64,000 bases of DNA from Himantopus leucocephalus (taxonomy: Eukaryota; Chordata; Aves; Charadriiformes; Recurvirostridae): NCBI GenBank assembly GCA_003993805.1, contig RSEF01000021.1:2367065-2431064 (forward strand), in the 5' to 3' direction. Of the stretch, positions 37,431-49,190 are shown piece after piece. The notes under the pieces were generated by a model. The model ran no database searches. It was not told where the DNA came from and saw only the letters and a program-made list of their open reading frames with translations. Position 1 is the first letter of the stretch; each line of letters begins with the position of its first letter. A program made the translations under genes and the position numbers.

Positions 37431-40260
37431 TAAGGCATCAGGGAACAGGCACCTGTGGCTGATGAGCCCCTGTGACACATTCACTTGCAAAGCTAAATGA
37501 CACAAAGTTCTCAAAATAAAAAGCAGTACAAAAATACAGATTTCAAAATAGAGACCAGAGCCATCTTCTCTTCTTTTCTTGCTTGCAACTTCTCTTTTCA
37601 TTTTGACTGAAACAGCATCTTGTCCTGGCAGCCAGTGTCAAATATATATGTGTATACACATACATATGTACATATCAACATGTTCCAATTCTAAGCAGCA
37701 GCTACAGAGGTAACTGAAAATATTTGCACACACAAACAGATGAATAAACCACTCATAAGTGCCAGGTGTACCATAATAAATTTCTCTCTACTCTGAGTGG
37801 CGTTTGATATTCTTGCTACTGTCAAATAGCTCACATGTCCTAAAGACAAAGCCATTTGTTCTAGAAAATCACACAACGTTTTTATTCTTAGCATAAAACT
37901 CATTGTATTCTTAACATTTCAGAGCTTCCCCAGGCCAAATGCTGCCACGACAAAAAGTTTGTGCCCTGGGAAGACACGCTGGGTTCGGTAAAACACGTAC
38001 CACAAGCGAGCAGATCACAGTCTAGCGCACACATACTTACCAGGATTGTGACTTTATTTAGGCTAATCTAACCTGAATGCCTGTTTGTAATGTAAGTGCA
38101 TATCTAAACAGATTATTAAATGTAACAGCTTAAACGTAATAGCTTTTTACGAAAATCCCTGGGATTATTCAAATTCTAGAAGAGGGGAAAGTAGAGAAGA
38201 GTGTTTCAGTAACATGAGCTGCCAAAATAGGACGGAAACTCTTTAATAGCACCTTGCCAGAAACAATGCATGGCAGAGTCTGTTTTAAACAAGATGATTT
38301 TCCAGAATATTGTTACTGACTTTTTGTATAGTGTTAGTGAGTTTTGTGTACACTAATAAAAAATGAAAGCTGCTATTAAAAACAAATCAATGGGCTGTAC
38401 CTGGTTTTGATCACACGAGAGCTGGCCATTTGCATCGGTATTTGCAGCATCTGTTCCAATTAAGACTTGTTTTCTAGTTTAAAGATATTAGTCCAATCAC
38501 TAGTGTTCTGTTGAAAACATGAATAGAGCATTGTTCTGGCAGAATGTAGTTAAACAGACTCCACAGACTCTATTAAACAGCTTTGCTACCCAATTAGAAT
38601 GGGAAGGAGTCGGGCAGACACGACTGTACTATGTACCCTCTGTTCCACATGTATTTTTATGGATTCATAGTCAATGAAAACAGTTAACGTGGAACATGTG
38701 TTAAGAAAACACAGACTGCGTGCTGTCTTAGAGCATGACAAACAGTGCATCCAGCAATTTATCAGGATTTAATGGGCACCAAACTTAATGGTTATAACAA
38801 CTGCGTGTAAAACGATGCACAAAAATGGTGACCCATGCTACTTCCACGGGACAAAAATAGTTGTTTGAAGCTTGGCAACACAGGATCCTCAAAGTCTCAA
38901 AGCAGAGCAGGACTATGTTCACCTTTGTTTGGGTGTTGCGTTGGGTAGCTTTAGACCTCAGGCTGATGACCACAACAGGTAGTGGGACTTTTCCGGGGTG
39001 TTCTGTACTTCACAAAGTGGATATTTATTGCAGACAGCGTGAAGACTGATACGGGTATACGATAATATTCAGTAAAGACGATGCAGTGACAAATGGGCCA
39101 TATTGCACATGATATGAGAGCAGCGGTTAATAAGCAGTACATATTTACCTCATTTAGTTGACTAGGGATAGAAAAAGGCTATAGGAGTGAGAAAGATTTA
39201 TGCGACATTCTACTAAGAAATAACTGTTGAGAGCGTGATATTTCTTGGTGGGTAACATGAAAACAAGGTTCACATTACTTAAGAACTGCCCTACTTTTGG
39301 AATACGTTTCCAACACCTGAGATCCTGCTAACATGTCATTTTCTGTTTTTTATCAGGGAAAATGTTGACATATCTGGCCCATCCTGGCACCAGGAGAAGA
39401 CACATACAGATTTTCTGGGGTTTGCTGTTCCTTGCTTTTGGATCTCCACAGAAGTGCCTCATTCACTTCATCCAGATCACCTCTACAAATCTGTCTGAGG
39501 TGTTGCACTTCTGACAGTTTCTGCTGAGTCAGCTATCCCCACGTTTTTGCCTTGCTGTCCACTGTTGGGTAATAAAAAAGAGAGCTCGCATACAAACATG
39601 GCTGTGAAACACCCAAGGGAAACAATTCTACCTCGTGCACAGACTATTCTTCCCACAGTGTTCAGCCTTGTGCCTTCCACGGACACTTTTTTTGTAGTTG
39701 CATATTGCGTGCAGTCAGTTAAAAACGGGTTACTGCACTGGCTGTGGAAATTCCCTATGGCACCAGGAGCAGAAATCAGGGCTTTGCACAAAAGAAGCCT
39801 CAATCCCAAGAAACGAACCGTACTTCAAACAACATCACACTCTGGCAACATTCCTTCTTAACATTCCTGCAGCCCGAGCCAGGTGAGGGCAATGCCACAG
39901 GGACTGCCCACAACATTTTGGGCTCAGTCTCCAAGCCCGCAAACTACCTTTCCTTCACCCACAGCTTTCATCCACCTTGGCCTCTGCCCAAGGCGCTCGC
40001 TCTCTGCTGGCGGGGAGATGAGGACCGGCCGGGATCGCCTCCGGGCTCAGCAGAGCAGCTGGGCTGGCGAACAGCTCTCTCCTCTGGCTGGAGGACCAGG
40101 CAGGCTGAGTGCCGTGGAGGAGGCTACCGGGAGAAGGTCCTTGAGGGACCACGCGCGTCACCGTCCTTACCGACCCCGGCGCCTGCAGACGCAACGGGGA
40201 CTGGATGCCTCGGCCACATGGGCAGCTTTAAGACACATGCGGGGAAACGTACCTTGTGTC
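37431..40260. other. Non-coding stretch with AT repeat and GC patch
   Basis: It contains an AT/GT-rich simple repeat at 37640-37676. Enhancer-like AT-rich DNA lies at 38345-38620 (ATTAAAAACAAATCAATG, CAATTAAGAC, CAATTAGAATG). A GC/CpG-rich patch at 39880-40260 has family-less frames on both strands. Confidence 0.35.
37640..37676. repeat. Degenerate AT/GT/CA simple repeat
   Basis: Alternating purine-pyrimidine DNA (atatatatgtgtatacacatacatatg and continuing) that is partly self-complementary. Confidence 0.8.
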
Positions 40261-40269
40261 CCCTGCTGG

Positions 40270-40440
40270 AATTTTATAAGGTATTACGTACCCTACTCCA
40301 GCTAATTAGCTTTTGTAGCTTTGATGGATGGATTGATTCAGCAGTTAAACAGAGATAAATTAACTGTCTATCTAAACAGAGTTTAAGTGAGGAGGGAATT
40401 CTGATTAGAATGTTATTTCATGCAGTACTGCTCTTCTTTC
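40270..40440. promoter_or_regulatory. Enhancer-like homeodomain/TALE motif segment
   Basis: It carries AGCTAATTAGC (40298-40308), then TTGATGGATGGATTGATTCAG with overlapping PBX/MEIS-like TGAT cores, AAATTAACTG and TCTGATTAGAATG in non-repetitive DNA. It is a candidate conserved enhancer by motif density only. Confidence 0.28.
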
Positions 40441-43400
40441 TCAGCAAATACTGAAAACCGCCAGCCTCCCTTAGAGAGGAAGCCCACAGAGCTAACGCCA
40501 GTTCAGACCTGCAGAGCTCTCGAGGAATTCAGCCAGCCTGCAGCCCTTCAGTGGACATATTTGGGTCACTCTGCACTTGGTACAAACCAATGATGCTGCA
40601 ATGATTTCTACAGGTTGAAGAACCGGTCTATGGAATTTAATTTCCTAAGACTTTCAGGAGCATCTGGAATGTATTTTATTCTGAAACCCATTAGAACGCC
40701 CAAAATCCAGCAAAAAGTTTGATTTTTCTATTTCTCTAAAGGACTTCTCTGTTAAAATGCTTTTTTTTGGTCCTGAAGTGAGAAATACGATACATGTTTT
40801 TAAAAGGTGTAATTACAGAACTAATATAAAAATCTTTAACAACTGTGATAAGGGCTTAGAGAAAGATAGGTTTTGTTAAAATTGCATGTATCATTGAAGT
40901 ACCTTAACGTGCAAGTAGTTTAAAAAAATAAATACAGCCATCATCTAAACATGTTAAACAAACATGCATCGAGCTAGATGAATTTTAGATCATTTCATGT
41001 AAATATTAACTTTTAAAGCTTTCCAACTGACGAAGTTAAGGCAACAGAGAATGCCACTTTACTTGCATCCTCATACACTCAACAGTCCTGGAATGGAACC
41101 AAGAGGGGAAAAGAAACAAAAACAAGCAAAGAAATGTAAAAAATAGTGCTTAACATTTCTGCAGGCACGGCCAATGAAAGCTGGCACAAGGATGAACTTC
41201 CCTGGATGCCTCACCTCTTCAGTAAGAGTAATGTGCTAGCACTGGAAAGGTTGGCCAACTCCTAAACTTACCCTCAGCCAACTGTTGTCTCTTCACTCGA
41301 GTGCTAGAACATGTGTGCCCAATATTCAGGTCACTGAGCATAAAAAAGTGCCCTGTTTTACATTAAAAATGTAAAAAAGACTGATGAAGAGAGTGATCAA
41401 GCAGCCTCTAGGCAGAACAAAATGAAGGTTTTTCTGGTCTCTTCCTAAAATACTCTGACTTTTTTGAGGCAACCTATCTGAAAAGTCTTCTTCCTTGACC
41501 TTGCTCAGCTTTGGTTGTCCAATTTTGCCAGGTAGCTGCTCCATGGTGGAGGAGGAATAAGATCTTTTTGTGGTCAAAAACGTGATTCATAGCCTACTGC
41601 CCAGATGAGTGTCTCACACAGACTGCGTTCAGTCATCTTTCTGTCCACCTGTCTTCAATCCAGCACAGAAGCTGCTTTCTCCAAGGGCCACCGTGTAACA
41701 ACCCGTTGGGTTCAGTCTATCAAGCATAGGTGCTGAGGCCCAGTTCTACCAAATGGTAACGGCACCTTCCCCCCAGCTCCACGAGCCTTTTTACCACCTC
41801 TTGGTAGGACGCTCTGACACTTGGCTGCTGTTGCATCTGCTCTGTAAATGCCACTCGAGTGGCTTTCTTCTGTACCACTGGTGCTCTGGAGGGAGGATGC
41901 TCAGAGGGACGATCGTGCCCCCAAAAGAGATAAGCAGGTAAAAATAAAGCAGAAAGGGACATCTCTGTTTCATACAAAGCACATTTCTTTTTCTATGTTT
42001 TTTTAAACTTCGAGAACCTTAATGAGGCTTAGTCACACCAAGGAGAGCCAAGGGTATGAGATTTTTCTCTTCTGTTGAAGAGGCTGTAGATACATTAAAA
42101 CTAATTACTCCTTGTTTTATGCTCCAGTAGGATAAGAAATTCCATTTAAGTTAGGATAGGAGTTAATGCCAGTGGACAACTTCTTCTACAGTGTTTAAAG
42201 AAAGAATCAGGCAGCGTTCAGTGGCAGAGCTCTCGGGAGCAATCCCATTGCCCCAGCCTCAGTGTTGCTACACCATGTTATTGTGCACCGTCAGGTGCCA
42301 TCACGGCTAAGGGGGGACATGCCCTCGCTGCCCACTGCAGCATCTTCCAGGCTTTTAGTAAAAAAGCCCAACCAGCTTGCTGGCTGCCATTCAGTTCACA
42401 CTCGGAAGGCAACGGTGGATCATAGTGTCTCCGGACTGTTTTGCAGATGACCTGACTAGATGAGCACAAGCCCTAAAAATGCAAATCTAACAGGTTTTTA
42501 ATAAGAGACTCAATTCTTTCTGTACAGGAAAGAAACTACTGATGACAGCCTTTACTGCAGAAACACAGCATTCCATAAATATGCTGGAACAGGCAAGTGG
42601 ACTTTCAATTCAGCCACCATTCATGCCCCCGGCACAGCCAAGCTCCGAGAGGTTTTGTATCCTGAGAAAACCCCACTTTGTGTACTTTCTGCGCCTCACC
42701 TATGCAGCAAGGACAGCCATGATTTCTGATAAACAAAAGTGATAGAATCTTATCCCAAGGTCCTTGCAAAACAACACGAAAGATTAATTGCAAATCAATA
42801 CAGCGATAAGGCACCGTGGAAGCTGCAGAAGCAGTGCCCCGCGCCGGCCGCCGGCAGCACGGCACTGCGCGGGGCAGGGGCGGCTCCGAGGGTCTGCTGG
42901 CAACGGTCACCTCACCCTCCTCGGCCCGCTTTGGCTGGGGGGTTTTGGTGCGGCTGGAGCTTTCAAAATGCCATATAATTTCGCATAAAGCGCTTTTTTG
43001 AATATTGCTTTAAAAGAAAAAAAAAGAGTTGTGTTGATTGCTTTTTTTGTTTGCTCTTGCAGTAGAAACCAGCACAGCATTAGTCATTTCAGCGGCCTCC
43101 TCGGCTGCAGCACCTGGACAAGGATTGTCTGTTACTAGTCGGCCGGGATTCACATGGAAACGCTAGATAAAACTTGTGTTACTGCCGTCTCGTGCTATTG
43201 CACTACATGCACGTGCACAGGAAAGGCACAGAATCCGGTGACCGCCATCACATCCCACATCTCCACGAACTTCCCGGAGGGTGCAGGCAGGTCTGAGCAT
43301 CAGTTCCAGCGCTGCCAAACGGAATCGTTTTCATTCGCAGGGAGGTTTGAAAGAGGTATTTTCAGTTTGCAAAGTACTTCCAAGCTCTGAGTGCAAAATT

Positions 43401-44554
43401 ATTATCATTAATAGGATATTTTAGCCCATCTGGGTAAACTGTGCAAACAGCAGCAATATAACCCAGGGCTTCTCATGTTTATGCACTTCAAGCAGATCAC
43501 CTTACTCTCTGTAAGCAAGTAACTGTGTCTTTATATCACATTTGACTTTTTTTTTGTCTTTCTGAAGCTGTTTAGCCTTTTGTTATTATTTTAACTGTTT
43601 ATTTCTTTAACAGCTCATTATTTTCAGTGGGCTCCTGTGTCTCATTACACACAGTTCAGTTTTAAGAGGAAATTTGTCCTTTATACAGGTTTATTTTGCC
43701 TAAAAACGTAATCATGTTTCCTACTCCGCTGATAGTCATCTATATAAAGACTATTCTGTGCTTTATGTTAGAATCCTCTTGTATGAAATGTTTTTACTTC
43801 TTTGAAGCGAACTGGAGAAAGTCACAAATATCTCCAGAAAATATTCTTGATCTTTTCTAATTTAACCTACGTGCAAGAATTTTCATTCAGTAAGACTAGC
43901 TTGGGGAAAAAAAAAATCCTTTCATCGCTTATACTGCTAGCGTTATTTCTACAGAACAGAAGAACTCTATCTGCATCACAAAATTTAATCACCTTCCTAG
44001 GTCTCAAGAGACTCCGAGACAAATGGTCATAGAATTAAAAGCAGAGAAGGTTAGTACGGACAGACAGCATGCAGATAGAGGAGATCTGAAATTTCAGCTG
44101 CAGATGTGCGCCACAGAAATCTTCTGGCATTTGCAAAATGATGCAAAAACGCTTATGAAAACAGACTTTTGTGGCAGCTTCCTTACTGCATCATCCAGTC
44201 TAACCAGAAATTCGTCTGGAACATACATTATTTGGGTTCTTTCTGCTTTTTCTTTGGCCTAAGCTAGAGCCAGGCACTGCAGAGATGTTCTCAAACGTCT
44301 CCTCCCATATCCTACTGTTTGACTCTGGGGTCATTTCATTCAGGAAGGGAAGTTTGGCAGGATTAGTTTTTCAGAACGCGTCGATCTCTCTCTCCTGCAG
44401 GTTCCTGCACTTCCAATATACTTAAATCAGAGATCCCTTTTGGTTACGCATGGCACAAGGAATTTGAACCGTCTCTGTGCTCAGCCACAGGCAGTGTGAT
44501 GGCACAAAGCCCCTCAGATTGAATTCTCACTCAAGTCCACGAGAGGGGTACGTC
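40441..44554. other. Non-coding stretch with one GC patch
   Basis: AT-rich, with a CpG-rich patch at 42825-42960. No gene, RNA or repeat family is recognised. Short frames on both strands lack motifs. Confidence 0.45.
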
Positions 44555-44600
44555 CTGTGACCCGCCTCTGCCTCAGTTGCTCTGTAAAATGGCGATCGAA
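44555..44600 (+). mobile_element. Short MIR-tail-like remnant
   Basis: 'gtgacccgcctctgcctcag' followed by 'ttgctctgtaaaatggcgat' matches the MIR tail landmark 'cctcagttt...ctgtaaaatgggga'. Only this segment is recognisable. Confidence 0.4.
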
Positions 44601-44921
44601 GCTGTGAAGATAGCTGTGCTCAATGAACAGCCTCCTGGCAACACGCTTCGCTGAGATTTCACCAACTCTGTGAGTGCAGGTGATGTAGCACACAGCGAAC
44701 CTCTGCAGACACACAGCGCCTCGGCCACAGCACAGTTAACAGGGTACTTAAAAAAAAAAAAGGCAGAAAAACCAGAGAAGATGCAACTAGAGATGTGAGA
44801 GGGGATCCTCACTGCTGCCTGACACTCTGCTTTCCTTCCAGGTGCCAAAAGACGGATGTCCCACCTGCATAGCCACGGGAGACACCTTTCCAGCATGTCA
44901 CCCCGCGAGCGGCACAGCCAG

Positions 44922-44948
44922 CCCCCCCCCCCCGGCACGCCCCTCCCN
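44922..44948. repeat. C homopolymer with nearby ambiguous base
   Basis: Twelve C (44922-44933) are followed by GC-rich DNA and an N at 44948. Base calls here are unreliable. Confidence 0.9.
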
Positions 44949-47370
44949 AACCACCTCCTGGTGCAGAATCTAAATAACCTCCTGGCCTGAAGGCGACGGC
45001 GCTGCCAGCACAGCCAAGGTAGCACTGCATCACAACTCAGGTTTCTTAAGGCATAAATCACTGAGGTGGTGCATCACAGATGAGGAACCCCGGGGAGCGG
45101 CAAACACTGACCTACAGCGACGTGCCCAAGGAGCCACCACCCTGCCCGTCGCTTGCGTGGAAAGGAGTAATGTTCATCCTCGTCTTCTGTGCCTGATGAC
45201 TTCACTACTCACCGAACTGCTCACGAGCATGAGCATAACAAGTACATTAACTTATTCAGCACTGGTATCTCATCTGGTTTAAGTTAGGAATGCACATAAA
45301 GACACCCACCTACGGCAAAGCGGAAGCGTCTGACAAATTTATGTATTACACCATGGGTGTTTCTTTTCAGAACAAGTTATTAAAAAACTAAAATTCACGG
45401 GCCATTTTTCCTTTGCCTCACTGTAACACACCCCAAGGCCTCCAGGTTTAGGTTGCTACTCGAGTCACTCATTCGCTTGTTGGTACCGGCCCCAACACAC
45501 GGCGCTCCCGGTCAGAGGTGAGCAGCGCGTACCTTTTTCAATGAATGTTGACGTTACCGAAGCACGCAATAATCAATGCACTTTTATGAGCTGAGATTTT
45601 GAGGGATCAAGAAGAGAAGAGAAAATAAATCTGTGCAGCCCTCTTACTTGCAGAAATCACCATTCAGTAGGACCTGGCTCTCCTTCTAGTAAGGCTCTGA
45701 CCCAGGGAAAGGCTGGGGGGTGGTTCCAGTTTTAGGATTTCTCCAAGTTTAACAGACCCATCAAATCCAGTATTATTTTTTTTTGGAGGGGAGGGTGGAA
45801 TTTGCTTCAAAACCCAATGAGTATTATTTTAGCTACCGGACAGCCTCGGTAGGCCATAGCAACACTCGGACACCATCATTGCTGGCTCCCGGGCACCAGA
45901 GGATGGTTTTCACAGGCTGTACCCATCCCCCAGCAGTGGGGGTGTGGAGTCAACGGCGACTGGGAAGATAAGCCAGAGGCACCTCTTTTCTCTCCAGCTG
46001 TGCCACAGTTGGCATCACACAGCGATGTCAGCAACGCGCACTTTCCTTTTACCCATCTCTCTCCTTTCGCAAACAGTTCCCACAGGTGTGGGGTGTTCGG
46101 TTCGCACCACTGATAGTGGCAAAGTAACAGCTCAACCAGTACACTCCCTCAAAAGAAAACTGGTTAAAAAAGAAAAACAGTACTCAAAGAATTTGGGAAG
46201 CTGATTTTCAGCCCAAACAAATTGGAGAGAGGAAGAGGGGCTGGGGAGGGCAAGAGGGAGGAAAAAAAAGCCAAGTTCTGGAACCACTGAATTACCCTTA
46301 ATTCCCAGAGCCTGGCCAACACAGCATACGAACGATTGCACAGACAGTTCCAAAAATGACACATACACTCTCTCCCTGGCTCACTCGTGGCAAACCCGCA
46401 GCAATGAGTTCTTTTTTTTTTTTTTTTTTTAATGTCCCAGAATTCCCATGAAAGCAGTGAAAGGAGCCAAAGCAAGAGGAGCTAAGGTGGTCAAACATTG
46501 CAGTAGCGCCCTATATTTAAACACTTCTACAAGCCCTTCAGTTACCAAATGCGATTCCAGGCAGAGGCAGCCCTTTGCCCAATACCTTCTTTCAAAATAG
46601 AAGCCCAGTAAAGGCTATGACCCGTCGGTCCCACTAACCTTCTTTTTTTTTTTTTTTTTTTATNTTTTCAGATATTCAGCCTCTTACAAAGGAGGTAAGT
46701 CTCTCTCTGGTGTTTTTTTGGAAGGAAAATGTGGCATGCACCTATTTTGTTTCATTCTGTGCCAGGACCTATAAAGTTACTGTGGGCTGCAACTCCTGCC
46801 AAGTTCTAAAGGTGACAGGGCAATGGGCACCCAAAGGACGCTTCTATCAATGCCCTTTTATTTCCCTCTCTTTCCCCTTCCACCGAACTTTTTTTTTCTA
46901 ATAGAATTACTCTTATCTGCAAGTGATTTAAACTCTAAGGTTTACAGAAGATTTAAAGAGTGCGAACACAGTTGGAATGTTTTAAACTAACAGTACAAGT
47001 TGCATTTTAAGAAAATAATTAACTCCCAGGGGAGGTGCGGTTCTTGGAGTAATGACAGATTCAAGGCTGGCTTTCCCTATATGGAGTTTCCAAATAATAA
47101 AATATCTTTGGTTCCCTACTGGTGTCAGATGAGAACCTGTTAGTGTGCTAGTTGCTAGTGGACTGTCATGGGTTTGGGGGGGGGTTTGTTGGGTTTTTTT
47201 TTTTCAGTGGGCCCATTAGCGTTTTAAAGACACAGTACGCAGTAGGTAATCTTGCATGCAAAGCTTTAGCAAAAGATACTGTAAATGCATTGAGTTTATG
47301 TGCTTACAACCTTTCCCCATCCCTTCTTCTTGCTGGAAAAAAAGAAAACACTTTCCTCTTTTTTTTGCAG
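44949..47370. other. Non-coding stretch with two poly-T tracts
   Basis: Poly-T runs of 19 bases occur at 46412-46430 and 46643-46661, the second followed by an N at 46664. On the minus strand these are A-tracts, but no retrocopy body was recognised beside them. No gene is supported. Confidence 0.45.
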
Positions 47371-47507
47371 TCCTGGGTTCTTAATGTCTCTGTTCTTGCT
47401 AAGGACTTCTCATGGCCGCAGACAGCCATAGAGGAGACCGGCATACGGCCCCCAGCTCCGTCTAACACCACCTCTCCCATGGTAACACAGCGCAGCTGCC
47501 TGAGCAG
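47371..47507 (+). other. Exon-like segment with canonical splice borders
   Basis: A polypyrimidine tract ending TTTTTTGCAG (47361-47370) precedes a 137-bp open segment that ends CTGAGCAG before GTACAAG (47508), a strong acceptor and fair donor. One frame is open throughout (encoding an 'ETGIRPPAPSNTTSP' stretch) and beyond both ends. I recognise no protein family. It could be a lncRNA exon, a lineage-specific exon or chance. Confidence 0.2.
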
Positions 47508-49077
47508 GTACAAGGACAGATGCAAACCCGCCAGCCAAGACGACTGCTACAGCCGGGGCCTAGACGGACAGCATTTAGCTGTCAGCATGAGACGTCTGGG
47601 CAGAAGAAGAGAGTTACTTGACCAGTCACTAGATGTCGTAGGGTCCAAACCCCAAGGCTTTTGCCCTGGCATCATACAAAAGCCCCAAACCTTTGGCCTT
47701 CAAGGTGAAATAAAAGTATTGCTCTGTGAATACCTAATAATATCACTTACTGAAATCTAATAAAGTGCTTTAATCCTTTGACCATGCAAACCCTGGCATT
47801 TTGATTGGATAAATGTTCGCTTGAGGTTTGGGGGTTTGATGAAGGGAATGGACCAGGCAGTTCATGGAAACAGAACATATTGGAGAGCTGTAACACACCC
47901 AGCAGGTATGGGGAGAAGAGGAATGGTTTTGACATTTGTTCTATTTGCAATTAATAATTGTGTTACAGGTGTCTTTCAAGCAGTTTGCAAAGAAGGGTCA
48001 GAACATGAATCTGAATGATGAATCCTGTGATGCAAAACTCACTTAGCAAGATACTCTTGGAAAAAGGGGCAAAATGGAAAGGCAGGCAGCACTGCTGTTC
48101 TTCGTCCTGCATAAGGTCCAGTACTGTGTATTAAAACTTTATTTTTAAAGGTGACAGGTCATTATTGGAGGAAAGCAGTATTCAAGCTGATAATACTTTT
48201 TTGCCGATGTGGACAACAAAAATCACGTGGCTGGAATCTCAAATTCTCTTCCGTCCAGGAGATAGGGCTGTCACCTCTTTCACTGCTTTGGAATTATTCA
48301 CATAACTTAGAACAGCTCTTCAGGCCTGATCCCATGAAAAAGCAGCCTGAATCCTCCTCCACGTTACTGGAGAGGCCATGTGGTTGGTGAGCTACAGACC
48401 TTCACAGCCTGTGTGGGGGACATGCAGTACCCCTGTGACCAAGAAAGTGCAGACCTTCTTTCAGACTCAAAGGATTATGTCTTGTGGCTCATCCTGCCCT
48501 TGGAGCTCCCTTGCGGCTGCTCTCTACCTTTACTTTCTCTCGCAATGTATTGCCATGCATTTTCCAAGAGATGCTACACTTTGCCCCAGGATAGGTGGTT
48601 CACAGCTCTCTGGGGATGAGATACTCTTGGCCAACACTATCCATCAGCACCAACTGCACTCCTATTAAGAAGCAAGATCCAACAAAGAGTAACTTGACAT
48701 ACGGAAAAACTCATAACTCATCATCAGAGAAGCACTCAGCTACTTAGTAGTGCCTCAACCAGAAAAGATCCTCTGTAGGACACTTCACCACCACGGAGGG
48801 AAGTCAGTGAATTCAAATGGTAGGGGTGGTGGTAAAAAAATAAGACCAAAACCAAGACTCCACTGTGAGCACAAAAAACTTTACCCAGGAATTAGGCTCA
48901 CACGCTTTGGCAGGTTGAACTGGATCACCAGAGTTTCCTCTATGTCTTCAGTCTCACGCTCAAACGTCCCGTCGCCGGCCAACTCTTTACACCCCTCCCC
49001 AGCCACTTCCATTCCCTGTGTTACAGCCGTCCCCCAGCACCCTCCTACAGCCTGCGCAGTGTAAGGGCTCAGCAGCA
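47508..49077. other. Non-coding stretch, nothing recognised
   Basis: Mixed composition. Overlapping frames at 48378-48668 and 48750-49064 carry no family motif. Confidence 0.45.
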
Positions 49078-49190
49078 CTAATTAGACCCCATCTAATTAT
49101 GCCTCTGATTCATTAGAACTGCTACATAATAATTAATCCGTATTACCCCAGGCTGCTGATTAGCTTGTCCTAGCAGCACCCCCTCTTCAT
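49078..49190. promoter_or_regulatory. Dense homeodomain/OTX-type site cluster
   Basis: Within about 90 bp: CTAATTAG (49078-49085), TCTAATTATG (49092-49101), CATTAG (near 49110), ATAATTAATCC (49128-49138, including TAATCC) and GATTAG (49158-49163). TAAT cores of homeodomain type and TAATCC/GATTA cores of OTX/PITX type are mixed. The surroundings are not low-complexity. It is a strong enhancer candidate by motif density; nothing shows activity. Confidence 0.35.

Noticed and set aside
44573..45061. 162-codon frame on - spanning an N
   Set aside because: It crosses an ambiguous base, a C homopolymer and an A-rich run, and the translation is low-complexity.
46412..46661. Poly-T tracts as tails of minus-strand retrocopies
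   Set aside because: No coding remnant or SINE/LINE body lies next to either tract on the minus strand.
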